From NCBI RefSeq assembly GCF_014652135.1, contig NZ_BMYF01000028.1:15729-49304 (forward strand): DNA of 33,576 bases. Reading direction: 5' to 3'. This DNA is from Mongoliitalea lutea. Lineage in GTDB: Bacteria; Bacteroidota; Bacteroidia; Cytophagales; Cyclobacteriaceae. The position numbers and the translations under genes were made by a program. Positions 23,355-32,274 of the stretch are shown piece after piece. Numbering within the stretch: position 1 is the stretch's first letter; the number at the start of each line of letters is the position of its first letter. The notes under the pieces are model-generated. The model had not been told where the DNA came from. It was given only the letters and a program-made list of their open reading frames with translations, and did not search any database.

Positions 23355-26300
23355 TAAGCGTTATTCTCAATCCAATTGTAGGCGTTTTTAAAAGCCTCTA
23401 TCCATGGAGTGACTTCGTCTCCGGCATGATCCGCAGGATAGTGAGGCCAGTTCCAAGGCTTAATAGACCGCTCGATGTGGGGCATGATAGCTAAATGCCT
23501 ACCATCTTCCGATGCAATACCCGCTACGGCGAAATCAGAGCCATTTGGATTACCGGGATAGGCTTCATAGCTATAAGTCATACCGATATGGTAAGCATCT
23601 TTTCCTTCCGGAAGATAGAATTTACCTTCCCCATGGGCAATCCAAACACCCAATCGTTGACCTGCCAATGACTGCAACATTACCGTATTATTTTCAGGAA
23701 TGCTTACATTCACAAAGCCAGATTCAAACTTATGACTTTCATTGTGCAACATTTTTGGCTTTTGCTTATGGTCTTTGGTTATCAATCCCAATTCCACCAT
23801 CAGCTGACATCCGTTACATACACCTAAACTTAGCGTATCTTTTCTTGCATAGAAATTATCCAACGCAGCTTTAGCTTTTTCATTGTACAGGAATGCTCCT
23901 GCCCAACCTTTGGCAGAGCCTAACACATCAGAATTAGAGAATCCACCTACAAAAACAATCATTTGCACATCTTCCAGATTTTCTCTACCGGCAATCAGAT
24001 CGGTCATGTGAACATCTTTCACATCAAAACCCGCTAACCATAAAGAATAAGCCATCTCTCGATCACCATTTACTCCTTTTTCTCGGATTATCGCAGCTTG
24101 TCTTCCTGAAGTTACTCTTCTGTAAGGATTCAAGCGATATGCATCAAATGTACCTTCCCAGGTATCTGAGAAAGTAAATGAAAGAGGCTGCTGCTTATAG
24201 TTTTCTTTTCTAGCCAAAGCCAATCGTTCACCACTTTGATGCTTGTCCAAGAGGTAAGATGACTTAAACCAAGTATCCCTCATTTCTTCTACTGAAAGCT
24301 CCAAAGAGATATCAGTAAAGGTTACCTTACCTGTGGATGTTACCTCAGCAAGAGAAACATAGGAAATACCATAATTATCTAATAGCGCACGCACTTTTTC
24401 TACTTCCTGCACTTGAATAAGCACCCCTGGATTTTCTGCAAACAAAGCTTTGACAAGATCTTTATCCATCAATCGATCGGTTTTTACCTGAAGCCCCACA
24501 GTAGTAGAAGGGAAACACATTTCCAATAAAGCAGTAATTAAACCACCAGAAGAAATATCATGACCTGAAAGAATTACTTGGTCTTCAATCAATTTTTGGA
24601 TGACCATAAATGCCTGTCCAAAATATGCTGCATCTTTCACATCGGGAGTTTCATTCCCAACCGTATTCAGCACTTGGGCAAAACTTGAACCACCTAATTT
24701 GGCAGTATCTTTAGAAAAATCTATATAAAAGACCTTGGAACCTTCGATGGGTTTTAAATCAGGTGAGATCGTTTTTGTCGGCGCTGAACACTCAGCAACA
24801 GTTGAAATGATCACAGTTCCAGGAGAATAAACCGTTTTTCCATCGGGATATTTCTGGGTCATGGACAAGGAATCCTTACCGGTAGGAACATTTACACCCA
24901 AAGCAATCGAAAACTCAGAAATCGCCTCAACAGCTCTATACAAACGGTCATTTTCACCTTCATTTTTAGCAGGCCACATCCAGTTGGCAGACAAAGAAAT
25001 CCCTTGCAAACCCTGCTCGATTGGTGCCCAAACCAAATTTGTCATAGCCTCAGCTATTGCTAACCTGGAACCTGCCTCAGGATTGGCCAAAGCTGCCACA
25101 GGAGCATGTCCGATAGAAGTTGCAATTCCTTTTTCTCCCGTAAAATCCAAAGCCATTACCGCCACATTGTTCAAAGGCAACTGAATCTCCCCTACCGTCT
25201 GTTGTTTGACTACTCGTCCTGTCACAGATCTATCAACCTTATTGGTCAACCAATCTTTACAAGCTACTGCTTCTAGCTGAAGTACTTCTTGGATATAGGC
25301 TTTTAATTGTTCCGGTGAATAGCTTGGCTCTGCAAAGTTTTGATCCTGTTTGGTATCCTCCAAGATTGTCTTAGGCGAGCTCCCAAACATGTAAGCTAAA
25401 TTCCAATCGATAGGCTTTTCACCTGTTTGAGAATTTTCAAACTTGAAATGCATATCGCCTGTGGTCTCACCCACTACATAAAATGGTGCTCTTTCGCGCT
25501 CTGCAATTTTTTGTAGGGTGGCTACATCCTTAGGATGCACTACCAAGCCCATTCGCTCTTGGGATTCATTACCTACGATTTCTTTGGCAGACAAGGTAGG
25601 ATCTCCGACAGGGAGCTTATCTACATAGATGGTGCCTCCTGTGCTTTCCACCAATTCAGATAGACAGTTTAAGTGTCCTCCCGCCCCATGATCGTGGATA
25701 GAGATAATCGGGTTTTCAGCACTTTCAGCCATGGCCCGTATCACATTGGACACCCTTTTTTGCATCTCAGGGTTAGAGCGCTGGATGGCATTCAATTCAA
25801 TAGCATTACTAAACTCCCCTGTATTTACAGAAGAAACAGCACCACCACCCATTCCAATGCGGTAATTATCACCGCCCATGACCACTATCTGATCACCCTT
25901 GGATGGTTCTGATTTTTTCGCATAGGCTTTATTGGTAAATCCAATTCCTCCTGCCAACATAATCACTTTATCAAATCCGTGGTTTTTCCCCTCCTCTTCA
26001 TGTTCAAATGTCAATAAGGAACCACAGATTAACGGCTGACCAAATTTATTTCCAAAATCTGAAGCTCCATTGGACGCTTTGATCAATATATCCAAGGGTG
26101 TTTGGTATAACCATTTCCTTTCGGCCAAATTCTTTTCCCATGAACGCCCCTCTTCCGACCGAGCGTAGGAAGTCATATACACTGCTGTACCAGCTAAAGG
26201 GATAGATGCGGTACCTCCAGCCATACGATCTCTGATTTCGCCTCCTGAGCCGGTAGCGGCACCATTAAATGGCTCTACAGTGGTAGGGAAATTATGTGTC

Positions 26301-27037
26301 TCTGCTTTTAGTGAAATAACTGAATCGATAGCGTTAATTTCAAAAAAATCTGCCTCATCCTGTCTTTTAGGAGCAAACTGCTGCACTTTAGGCCCCTCTA
26401 CAAAGGCTACATTATCTTTATAAGCTGAAACTATTCTGTTTGGATGCTTCTTGGAAGTTTCTTTAATTAATTGGAATAAGGTGTGGGGCTTTTCTTCCCC
26501 ATCAATGATAAAATTACCATTGAAAATTTTATGCCTGCAATGTTCAGAATTTACTTGACTAAACCCAAAAACTTCGGAATCTGTTAAGAGTCTACCTAAC
26601 TTCTCACTTACATCATTCAAATAAGCTATCTCTTCTTCACTTAAAGCCAACCCCTCTTTCTTACTGTAGGCCGCTATGTCCTCAATAGATTTGATTGACT
26701 CAGGGCTCAAGTGTATATCAAAAATCTCCTGATCCAACTCATGGTAAATCCTTTGAAGCATAGAGTCGATTTTTTCATTACCTGACATAGAGGCAAACTC
26801 TTCTATCCGCCTGATTCCTGTGATACCCATATTCAGGGTAATTTCTACTGCATTAGTAGACCAAGGTGTAACCATTTCTTTTCTTGGGCCAACAAATTCA
26901 CCTTTTATAGATGCTTGTTCACTCAAGATTGCATTGCCAAGAAGCCAGGATAATTTCTCTATATCTGCTGCTGCAAGTGGAGATGCCGACTCTACGGCGT
27001 AAACTAGTTTGTTTGGGGATTGAAAGAAGAAAATCAT
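23354..27037 (-). CDS. purL: Phosphoribosylformylglycinamidine synthase, single-chain type
   Basis: A 1227-residue enzyme for step 4 of purine synthesis: FGAR + glutamine + ATP to FGAM. The N-terminal linker is followed by two ATP-binding AIRS-like halves (SEHCRHKIFNG, KAETHNFPTTVEPFNGAATGSGG, HDHGAGGHLNCLSELVE, GHDISSGGLITALLEM) and a C-terminal glutaminase with Cys1074 (GVCNGCQLM), His1187 and Glu1189 (PHIE). This is the large fused form, as in gammaproteobacteria, so separate purQ and purS are not needed. The start is the ATG at 27037; a TTG at 27070 would lie inside the promoter box at 27068-27075. All catalytic parts look intact. Confidence 0.96.
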   Translation of the reverse strand: MIFFFQSPNKLVYAVESASPLAAADIEKLSWLLGNAILSEQASIKGEFVGPRKEMVTPWSTNAVEITLNMGITGIRRIEEFASMSGNEKIDSMLQRIYHELDQEIFDIHLSPESIKSIEDIAAYSKKEGLALSEEEIAYLNDVSEKLGRLLTDSEVFGFSQVNSEHCRHKIFNGNFIIDGEEKPHTLFQLIKETSKKHPNRIVSAYKDNVAFVEGPKVQQFAPKRQDEADFFEINAIDSVISLKAETHNFPTTVEPFNGAATGSGGEIRDRMAGGTASIPLAGTAVYMTSYARSEEGRSWEKNLAERKWLYQTPLDILIKASNGASDFGNKFGQPLICGSLLTFEHEEEGKNHGFDKVIMLAGGIGFTNKAYAKKSEPSKGDQIVVMGGDNYRIGMGGGAVSSVNTGEFSNAIELNAIQRSNPEMQKRVSNVIRAMAESAENPIISIHDHGAGGHLNCLSELVESTGGTIYVDKLPVGDPTLSAKEIVGNESQERMGLVVHPKDVATLQKIAERERAPFYVVGETTGDMHFKFENSQTGEKPIDWNLAYMFGSSPKTILEDTKQDQNFAEPSYSPEQLKAYIQEVLQLEAVACKDWLTNKVDRSVTGRVVKQQTVGEIQLPLNNVAVMALDFTGEKGIATSIGHAPVAALANPEAGSRLAIAEAMTNLVWAPIEQGLQGISLSANWMWPAKNEGENDRLYRAVEAISEFSIALGVNVPTGKDSLSMTQKYPDGKTVYSPGTVIISTVAECSAPTKTISPDLKPIEGSKVFYIDFSKDTAKLGGSSFAQVLNTVGNETPDVKDAAYFGQAFMVIQKLIEDQVILSGHDISSGGLITALLEMCFPSTTVGLQVKTDRLMDKDLVKALFAENPGVLIQVQEVEKVRALLDNYGISYVSLAEVTSTGKVTFTDISLELSVEEMRDTWFKSSYLLDKHQSGERLALARKENYKQQPLSFTFSDTWEGTFDAYRLNPYRRVTSGRQAAIIREKGVNGDREMAYSLWLAGFDVKDVHMTDLIAGRENLEDVQMIVFVGGFSNSDVLGSAKGWAGAFLYNEKAKAALDNFYARKDTLSLGVCNGCQLMVELGLITKDHKQKPKMLHNESHKFESGFVNVSIPENNTVMLQSLAGQRLGVWIAHGEGKFYLPEGKDAYHIGMTYSYEAYPGNPNGSDFAVAGIASEDGRHLAIMPHIERSIKPWNWPHYPADHAGDEVTPWIEAFKNAYNWIENNA

Positions 27038-27067
27038 TCGATTATGAGGAGCTGTTTTTTGGAAAGG

Positions 27068-27098
27068 CAAAGGTAAACATTTGAGCTAAAAGAATAAA
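27068..27098 (-). promoter_or_regulatory. Candidate purL promoter
   Basis: On the minus strand TACCTTTG (27068-27075) fully matches TAnnTTTG, with TTTA 19 bases upstream (27095-27098). The predicted leader is about 25 bases. A CCAAAAACAATT stretch lies just upstream (27109-27120). Confidence 0.5.
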
Positions 27099-27227
27099 CA
27101 ATTGTTTTTGGAGAAAAAAACGACATATTTACCTTCAACAAAAGGTTTAAACTATAGTCCAATCCAACTGATAGTGAGGAGTATTGATCAGCTTAAGAAT
27201 TTGACTGGCAAATAATTGTTTACCAAA

Positions 27228-27259
27228 TTTTATTTTTCTGCAAAGTTTGCCTAAATTTG
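27228..27259 (+). promoter_or_regulatory. Candidate promoter of yceD-rpmF
   Basis: TAAATTTG (27252-27259) fully matches TAnnTTTG, and TTTT (27228-27231) sits 20 bases upstream in place of TTTG. The leader would be about 17 bases. Confidence 0.5.
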
Positions 27260-27282
27260 CGGTCTTGAATTAAAGAGTAGAG

Positions 27283-27849
27283 ATGAAATTCTTACGGAAT
27301 TACAATATTGACATAGTAAAACTAAGAGAAGGAGACCATGCCTTTTCTTTTGATGTCTCTGGAGAGTTCTTTGAGTTTTTCGAAGCTACAGAATGGGTCA
27401 AAGATGCTCAAATCAGTACTTCTGCTAAGCTAAAAAAGACCTCAGCAGTAATAGAGGTTGATTTTAACATTAGAGGCACTGTCAGGTTGATTTGTGACAG
27501 GAGTTTGGAAGAGTTTGATTACCCACTTGAGTTAGATGAAAAAGTCATCTACAAATATGGCGCCGCAGAACAGGAGTTGAGTGAAGATTTATTTATCATC
27601 ACTAAGGACACTCCAAGTATCAATGTAGCTCAATTACTGTATGAATACATTTTAATTGCAATTCCTGCAAAAAAAATCCATCCTGATTATGAAGATGAAA
27701 TGGATGATGAGGATTTTGAAGGAGATGGAGTTTATGTATATATCGACGGAGAAGACTCTTTTGAAGAGGATACTCCGGAAGAGACCAAAGAAGAAAAAGA
27801 AGTTGACCCTAGATGGGCAATATTAAATAAGTTAAAAGCAAAAGATTAA
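27283..27849 (+). CDS. YceD/DUF177 family protein
   Basis: A 188-residue cytosolic protein. FNIRGTVRLICDRSLEEFDYPLEL is the DUF177 core, in which YceD proteins usually show a C-x-R-C step; here CDRS has only the first cysteine. The C-terminal third is strongly acidic (EDEMDDEDFEGDG, EEDTPEETKEEKE) and ends with WAILNKLKAKD, the common end of the family. YceD is almost always encoded directly before rpmF, as here with an 18-bp gap, and is thought to act in large-subunit ribosome or 23S rRNA maturation. The annotation is firm by family and context; molecular action is not established. Confidence 0.88.
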   Translation: MKFLRNYNIDIVKLREGDHAFSFDVSGEFFEFFEATEWVKDAQISTSAKLKKTSAVIEVDFNIRGTVRLICDRSLEEFDYPLELDEKVIYKYGAAEQELSEDLFIITKDTPSINVAQLLYEYILIAIPAKKIHPDYEDEMDDEDFEGDGVYVYIDGEDSFEEDTPEETKEEKEVDPRWAILNKLKAKD

Positions 27850-27867
27850 TCTAAACATAGTATAGCG

Positions 27868-28059
27868 ATGGCACATCCTAAACGAAAAATTTCGAAAACA
27901 AGAAGAGACAAAAGGAGAACACACTATAAGTTGACAGCTCCTGGATTGGCGCAATGCCCTACCACAGGTGAAATGCACCTTCCTCACAGAGCTTTCTGGC
28001 TTGACGGTAAGTTATATTACAAAGGTCAAGTGATTATGGAAAAAGAAGTTCTAGCTTAA
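27868..28059 (+). CDS. rpmF: 50S ribosomal protein L32 (zinc-independent form)
   Basis: A 63-residue ribosomal protein. [21 protein letters not shown] is the L32 N-terminus. Zinc-type L32 has four cysteines in two CxxC pairs; here only Cys30 ([14 protein letters not shown]) remains, and the second pair is replaced by [11 protein letters not shown]. This is the C-minus type that does not bind zinc and stays functional under zinc shortage. It lies 18 bp after yceD and is closed by a terminator, so yceD-rpmF forms its own unit. A second zinc-type copy elsewhere in the genome is possible but cannot be seen. Confidence 0.95.
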   Translation: MAHPKRKISKTRRDKRRTHYKLTAPGLAQCPTTGEMHLPHRAFWLDGKLYYKGQVIMEKEVLA

Positions 28060-28081
28060 TTTACGTATAAGGCCTTATATC

Positions 28082-28119
28082 AAAATCCATTGCCATGCAG
28101 GCAGTGGATTTTCTTTTTT
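28082..28119 (+). terminator. Rho-independent terminator after rpmF
   Basis: AAAATCCATTGCC (28082-28094) pairs with GGCAGTGGATTTT (28100-28112), a 13-bp stem with one G-T step and a 5-base loop, followed by CTTTTTT. Confidence 0.9.
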
Positions 28120-28195
28120 GGGCCTAAAAAAAACAGAGTAAAAAAGACTAATTGACTGACCTATCATCACCTAGATTGTTCTTCCAACAAAAAAC

Positions 28196-28227
28196 TTTGG
28201 TGAAAATGCAGTTTTTAGATAATTTTG
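28196..28227 (+). promoter_or_regulatory. Promoter of fabH-efp-accB-accC
   Basis: TTTG (28196-28199), 20 bases, then TAATTTTG (28220-28227). Both boxes fully match the Bacteroidota consensus. Start is expected near 28233, giving a leader of about 95 bases before fabH. Confidence 0.7.
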
Positions 28228-28230
28228 AAA

Positions 28231-28286
28231 GCTTGTCTAGTAGATAAGTGAGTCAAGGACAACTAATCAATCATGACTTACTAAGC
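28231..28286 (+). promoter_or_regulatory. fabH leader palindrome (possible operator or RNA hairpin)
   Basis: AGTGAGTCA (28247-28255) and TGACTTACT (28274-28282) form a 9-bp inverted repeat with one G-T step and an 18-base loop. GCTT (28231-28234) and AAGC (28283-28286) extend it past a bulge. It begins almost at the predicted transcript start. It could bind a repressor or fold in the leader RNA; which is unknown. Confidence 0.45.
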
Positions 28287-28327
28287 AAAATTCAGGTTAG
28301 CAAGTAGACCTACAAATTAACGATCAA

Positions 28328-29329
28328 ATGAAGAAAACCAGAGCAGTGATTACTGGCGTCCACGGATGGGTACCGGAATATGTTCTTACCAACAGAGAGT
28401 TGGAGACCATGGTAGACACCAATGACGAATGGATAGTTACCCGTACAGGCATCAAAGAACGACGCATCCTTAAAGGAGAAAATCAGGGAACATCGGTAAT
28501 CGGAATCAATGCTATCAAGGGATTACTCAAAAAAACCAATACCGACCCGGAAGATATTGACCTAATCATCTGTGCTACTGTCACGCCGGATATGCCTTTT
28601 CCGGCCACAGCCAATATTATCGCAGATGGTGTAGGTGCAAAAAACAGTTTCAGCTTTGATATTTCAGCAGCTTGTTCAGGATTTTTATATGCTTTAACCA
28701 TGGGTTCTCAATTCATTGAAACCGGCATGCACAAAAAAGTGATCGTGGTAGGTGCTGATAAAATGTCCTCTATCATTGATTATCAAGATCGTGCCACTTG
28801 CATTATTTTTGGAGATGGAGGAGGTGCTGTGCTCCTAGAACCTACGGAGGAAGAAGTTGGTGTAATGGATTCAATGCTCAAATCAGATGGTTCAGGTGCT
28901 CCATACTTACATATGAAGGCAGGCGGAAGTAGAAGGCCCGCAACCATTGAAAGCGTCAATGCCAGAGAGCACTTTGCATTTCAAGAAGGTTCTACCGTGT
29001 TCAAATTCGCAGTAACCAATATGGCAGACGTGAGTGCAAAAATCATGGAAAAGAACAACCTCAAATCAGAAGACATTGCATGGTTAGTCCCTCATCAAGC
29101 AAACAAACGCATCATTGACGCAACAGCCAATAGAATGGGCGTAGGCCCTGATAAAGTAATGCTAAATATCGAGCGGTACGGAAATACAACGGCCGGAACA
29201 CTACCTTTGTGTTTGTGGGATTATGAGCCACAACTTAAAAAAGGTGACAATATAATTTTAGCTGCATTTGGAGGAGGATTCACTTGGGGATCCATCTATC
29301 TGAAATGGGGCTATGATGGAGCAAAATAA
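28328..29329 (+). CDS. fabH: 3-oxoacyl-ACP synthase III
   Basis: A 333-residue KAS III that starts fatty acid synthesis by joining acetyl-CoA (or a branched primer) to malonyl-ACP. The catalytic triad is Cys116 ([10 protein letters not shown]), His256 (VPHQANKRI) and Asn286 ([10 protein letters not shown]). [13 protein letters not shown] near residue 34 is the CoA-binding start. In many bacteria plsX separates rpmF from fabH; here there is only a terminator, a promoter and a leader palindrome. The gene is 24 bp from efp and lies upstream of accB-accC, a Bacteroidota arrangement joining chain initiation with malonyl-CoA supply. Primer choice cannot be read from this sequence alone. Confidence 0.95.
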   Translation: MKKTRAVITGVHGWVPEYVLTNRELETMVDTNDEWIVTRTGIKERRILKGENQGTSVIGINAIKGLLKKTNTDPEDIDLIICATVTPDMPFPATANIIADGVGAKNSFSFDISAACSGFLYALTMGSQFIETGMHKKVIVVGADKMSSIIDYQDRATCIIFGDGGGAVLLEPTEEEVGVMDSMLKSDGSGAPYLHMKAGGSRRPATIESVNAREHFAFQEGSTVFKFAVTNMADVSAKIMEKNNLKSEDIAWLVPHQANKRIIDATANRMGVGPDKVMLNIERYGNTTAGTLPLCLWDYEPQLKKGDNIILAAFGGGFTWGSIYLKWGYDGAK

Positions 29330-29353
29330 GAAATAAATTAAACCTGAAATATA

Positions 29354-29917
29354 ATGGCAAGTACAGCAGATTTCAAAAATGGATTGTGTCTTGAAATGAA
29401 CAATGACATTTACTCCATCGTAGAATTTCAGCACGTCAAACCTGGTAAAGGTGCTGCGTTTGTAAGAACAAAACTGAAAAGTCTCACCTCCGGTAAGGTT
29501 TTGGATAAGACCTATAATGCTGGGGAAAAAGTGACTACAGCACGGGTGGAAAAAAGACCCCATCAATTCATTTTTGTCGATGACTATGGGTATAACTTCA
29601 TGGATACTGAGACATTTGAACAAATACCTATTGCAGAAAAACTAATCGAAAGACCTAACTTGCTAAAAGAAGGTCAGATGGTAGATATCCTTGTTCATGC
29701 AGAAACAGAGACACCTCTTTCAGTGGAATTACCTCCATTTGTAGAATTAATGATCACGTATACAGAGCCTGGTATCAAAGGAGATACAGCAACAAATGCA
29801 CTGAAACCTGCTACAATGGAAACAGGTGCGACCGTAATGGTTCCTCTATTTGTAGAGCAGGACACTATGATCAAAGTGGATACACGTGACGGTTCATATT
29901 CTGAACGTGTAAAATAA
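29354..29917 (+). CDS. efp: Translation elongation factor P
   Basis: A 187-residue EF-P, which relieves ribosomes stalled at proline stretches. Domain I has the tip loop [13 protein letters not shown] with Lys32 as the residue modified in many bacteria; domains II and III follow, ending [25 protein letters not shown] and [13 protein letters not shown], which is the signature near the C-terminus. Length is standard. It sits between fabH and accB, a common arrangement in the phylum. A strong hairpin follows after the stop (29927-29956). No EpmA or other modifying enzyme is in view. Confidence 0.97.
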   Translation: MASTADFKNGLCLEMNNDIYSIVEFQHVKPGKGAAFVRTKLKSLTSGKVLDKTYNAGEKVTTARVEKRPHQFIFVDDYGYNFMDTETFEQIPIAEKLIERPNLLKEGQMVDILVHAETETPLSVELPPFVELMITYTEPGIKGDTATNALKPATMETGATVMVPLFVEQDTMIKVDTRDGSYSERVK

Positions 29918-29926
29918 AATTCTTGG

Positions 29927-29963
29927 CCTTTACTGAAAGCACGCTTTCAGTAAAGGTGTTTTA
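29927..29963 (+). terminator. Strong hairpin between efp and accB (terminator or attenuator)
   Basis: CCTTTACTGAAAGC (29927-29940) and GCTTTCAGTAAAGG (29943-29956) are perfect 14-base arms separated by 2 bases. The tail TGTTTTATGG is only weakly T-rich, so read-through into accB is plausible; no promoter was found before accB. Confidence 0.6.
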
Positions 29964-29998
29964 TGGTTATCAAACTTAAACCCTCAAAATTGAATCAC

Positions 29999-30472
29999 AT
30001 GAAAGCAAAAGAAATTCAAGAGCTTATTGACTTCATATCTAATTCTGGATTGGCAGAAGTGAAAATTGAAACGGAAGAATTCAAACTTTCCATAAAAAAA
30101 TACTCTGAAGCTCCTGCTGTAAAATTTGAAGCAGCTCCTGCTCCAGTGGCTGTTTCTGCTCCGGCAGCCGCAGCTCCTGCTCCAAGTCCAGCTGCTCCAG
30201 CTGCAGCTTCTAAAGAAGATACAAGTAAGCTAATTGAGATTAAGTCTCCTATGATTGGTACCTTCTACAGAACTCCAAATCCAGATGCAGACGCATTTGT
30301 AAATGTTGGAGATACTGTTAAGCCTGGTCAGACTGTTTGCATTATCGAGGCGATGAAATTATTCAATGAAATTGAGTCTGAGGTATCCGGTAGAATTGTA
30401 AAAGTATTGGTTGAAAATGCTCAGCCTGTAGAGTACGATCAGCCTTTATTCTTAGTGGATCCAGCTGGATAA
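29999..30472 (+). CDS. accB: Biotin carboxyl carrier protein of acetyl-CoA carboxylase
   Basis: A 157-residue BCCP. Residues 1-35 are the conserved helical start ([20 protein letters not shown]), 38-72 an Ala/Pro-rich linker, and 78-157 the biotinyl domain with Lys120 in [11 protein letters not shown] as the biotin attachment site. The ATG at 29999 is chosen over one at 29963 because the family starts with this helix and the extra residues would lie in the tail of the hairpin before it. It is followed 29 bp later by accC, with which it forms the biotin half of the enzyme that makes malonyl-CoA. Confidence 0.95.
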   Translation: MKAKEIQELIDFISNSGLAEVKIETEEFKLSIKKYSEAPAVKFEAAPAPVAVSAPAAAAPAPSPAAPAAASKEDTSKLIEIKSPMIGTFYRTPNPDADAFVNVGDTVKPGQTVCIIEAMKLFNEIESEVSGRIVKVLVENAQPVEYDQPLFLVDPAG

Positions 30473-30501
30473 GCTGTCATGTTTCATCAAAATCAATCGT
30501 T

Positions 30502-31848
30502 GTGTTTAAAAAAATATTAATAGCCAACAGAGGAGAGATCGCTTTACGAGTGATCAGAACCTGCAAGGAAATGGGGATTAAAACTGTCGCAGTGTATTCC
30601 ACTGCTGATAAAGATAGTCTTCATGTTCGCTTTGCTGATGAAGCTGTGTGCATCGGACCTCCTCCTAGTAGAGAGTCTTACTTAAATATCCCAAGAATCA
30701 TTGCAGCTGCCGAAATCACCAATGCAGATGCTATCCATCCAGGATATGGCTTCCTCTCTGAGAATGCTGAATTCTCCAGAATTTGTGAAGAATATGGTAT
30801 CAAATTCATTGGTGCCAGCCCAGAGATGATCAACAAAATGGGTGATAAAGCTACCGCTAAAGCAACCATGAAAGCTGCTGGTGTGCCTACAATCCCCGGT
30901 TCCGAAGGTTTATTGGAATCCATGGAGCAAGGACTAAAACTTGCTGAAGAAATGGGTTATCCCGTTATCCTAAAAGCAACCGCAGGTGGCGGTGGTAGAG
31001 GTATGCGTATCGTCAAGGAATCTTCTGAATTTAAAAAAGCTTGGGATGACGCGAGACAGGAATCCGCCGCTGCATTTGGCAATGATGGCTTATATCTTGA
31101 AAAGTTTGTAGAAGAGCCAAGACATATTGAAATTCAAATTGTAGGTGATAGTACAGGTCGTGCATGTCATTTATCAGAAAGGGATTGCTCTATTCAAAGA
31201 AGACACCAAAAACTGGTAGAAGAAACCCCCTCTCCTTTTATCACAGATGAATTAAGAGAGGCTATGGGTAAAGCTGCTATCAAAGGTGCTGAAGCTATCG
31301 CTTATGAAGGTGCAGGTACTATTGAGTTTTTGGTGGATAAACACCGAAATTTCTACTTTATGGAAATGAATACCCGTATCCAAGTAGAGCACCCGATCAC
31401 CGAAGAGGTAACTGATTTTGACCTGATCAAAGAGCAAATCAAAGTTGCTGCTGGAGAAAAGATTTCTGGTAAGAATTATTATCCGAAACTCTATTCAATG
31501 GAATGCAGAATCAACGCAGAAGATCCAGCCAATGGATTTCGTCCAAGTCCAGGTAAAATCCAGAATTTGCATCTTCCAGGTGGTAAAGGCGTTCGAATCG
31601 ATAGCCACGTGTATGCCGGATATGTAATTCCGCCTAACTACGACTCCATGATTGCAAAACTTATTGTGAGTGGCCAGTCAAGGGAAGAAGTAATGCTTCG
31701 AATGAGAAGAGCTTTAGAGGAATTTGTTATTGATGGCATCAAAACAACCATTCCATTCCATATAGCTTTATTGAAAGACGAACAGTTCAAAAAAGGTGAT
31801 TTTACTACGAAATTCCTTGAAACATTTGACTTCTCAGTCATCAAATAA
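30502..31848 (+). CDS. accC: Biotin carboxylase subunit of acetyl-CoA carboxylase
   Basis: A 448-residue ATP-grasp enzyme that carboxylates biotin on AccB using ATP and bicarbonate. It begins [19 protein letters not shown], then shows [13 protein letters not shown], the glycine-rich ATP loop [29 protein letters not shown], and [17 protein letters not shown] with the metal and bicarbonate residues. The start codon is GTG at 30502; no in-frame ATG lies nearby upstream. The length matches a stand-alone AccC, so this is not a propionyl- or pyruvate carboxylase fusion. A strong bidirectional terminator follows. Confidence 0.97.
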   Translation: MFKKILIANRGEIALRVIRTCKEMGIKTVAVYSTADKDSLHVRFADEAVCIGPPPSRESYLNIPRIIAAAEITNADAIHPGYGFLSENAEFSRICEEYGIKFIGASPEMINKMGDKATAKATMKAAGVPTIPGSEGLLESMEQGLKLAEEMGYPVILKATAGGGGRGMRIVKESSEFKKAWDDARQESAAAFGNDGLYLEKFVEEPRHIEIQIVGDSTGRACHLSERDCSIQRRHQKLVEETPSPFITDELREAMGKAAIKGAEAIAYEGAGTIEFLVDKHRNFYFMEMNTRIQVEHPITEEVTDFDLIKEQIKVAAGEKISGKNYYPKLYSMECRINAEDPANGFRPSPGKIQNLHLPGGKGVRIDSHVYAGYVIPPNYDSMIAKLIVSGQSREEVMLRMRRALEEFVIDGIKTTIPFHIALLKDEQFKKGDFTTKFLETFDFSVIK

Positions 31849-31881
31849 AAAAAGACCTCCGAAAATCGGAGGTCTTTTTTT
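31847..31881. terminator. Bidirectional terminator between accC and the orphan gene
   Basis: AAAAAAAGACCTCCGA (31847-31862) and TCGGAGGTCTTTTTTT (31866-31881) form a perfect stem with a 3-base loop, with A and T runs at the two sides, so it works on either strand. Confidence 0.93.
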
Positions 31882-31887
31882 GTTTTT

Positions 31888-32217
31888 TTAAATCAACAGG
31901 ATCGTCTCACCCATTTCAAGTTCAGGAGGATTAGACCGCATGAGTGTTCCCCGCTGCTCTAAATAAACTATTGATGTTCTGCTGTATTGCATTTTGAACA
32001 ATGCCTTGACAGCATCAGCTTCTTCACAATTCTCTAAAAACAATACGTCTGGAATTTTTGCGAAATGTTTTAAACTCTCAAGAGTTCGTTCATTTAGCAG
32101 AAAAAAACCCAAACATTCAAATTCATTAGAATTTAATGAGTTAATGATTTTTTGAATTGATCCTGTACAATTTGCAAACACACAATAACTTTGACGATAT
32201 TTTTGAAAATCCACCAC
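31888..32217 (-). CDS. Small protein of unknown function
   Basis: A 109-residue cytosolic protein with no signal or membrane span. I do not recognise a family. The pattern FECLGFFLLNERTLESLKHFAKIPDVLFLENCEEADAVKALFKM alternates strands and helices in a way that recalls a receiver-like fold, but phosphoacceptor residues are not evident. Four cysteines are present (residues 12, 17, 35 and 64 by eye). The start would be GTG at 32217 or the adjacent GTG at 32214, as no upstream ATG is in frame. It lies between the accC terminator and a T9SS surface protein on the same strand; a 17-bp inverted repeat separates it from the latter. Confidence 0.5.
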   Translation of the reverse strand: MVDFQKYRQSYCVFANCTGSIQKIINSLNSNEFECLGFFLLNERTLESLKHFAKIPDVLFLENCEEADAVKALFKMQYSRTSIVYLEQRGTLMRSNPPELEMGETILLI

Positions 32218-32274
32218 CCTTTTTTTAAATAACTCTTAATTTTTTAATTTAAAACCAAAAGCACCTCAACTACA

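Noticed and set aside
24861-25184. 107-codon plus-strand reading frame inside purL
   Set aside because: It is antisense to an intact conserved enzyme and has no sign of being a gene.
27037-27070. Extended purL start at a TTG (27070)
   Set aside because: It would place the first codons inside a full-match promoter box; the ATG at 27037 gives the normal N-terminus.
27121-27227. Possible small RNA or riboswitch between purL and yceD
   Set aside because: I found no conserved purine-riboswitch core or stable hairpin, only AT-rich sequence and the two promoters.
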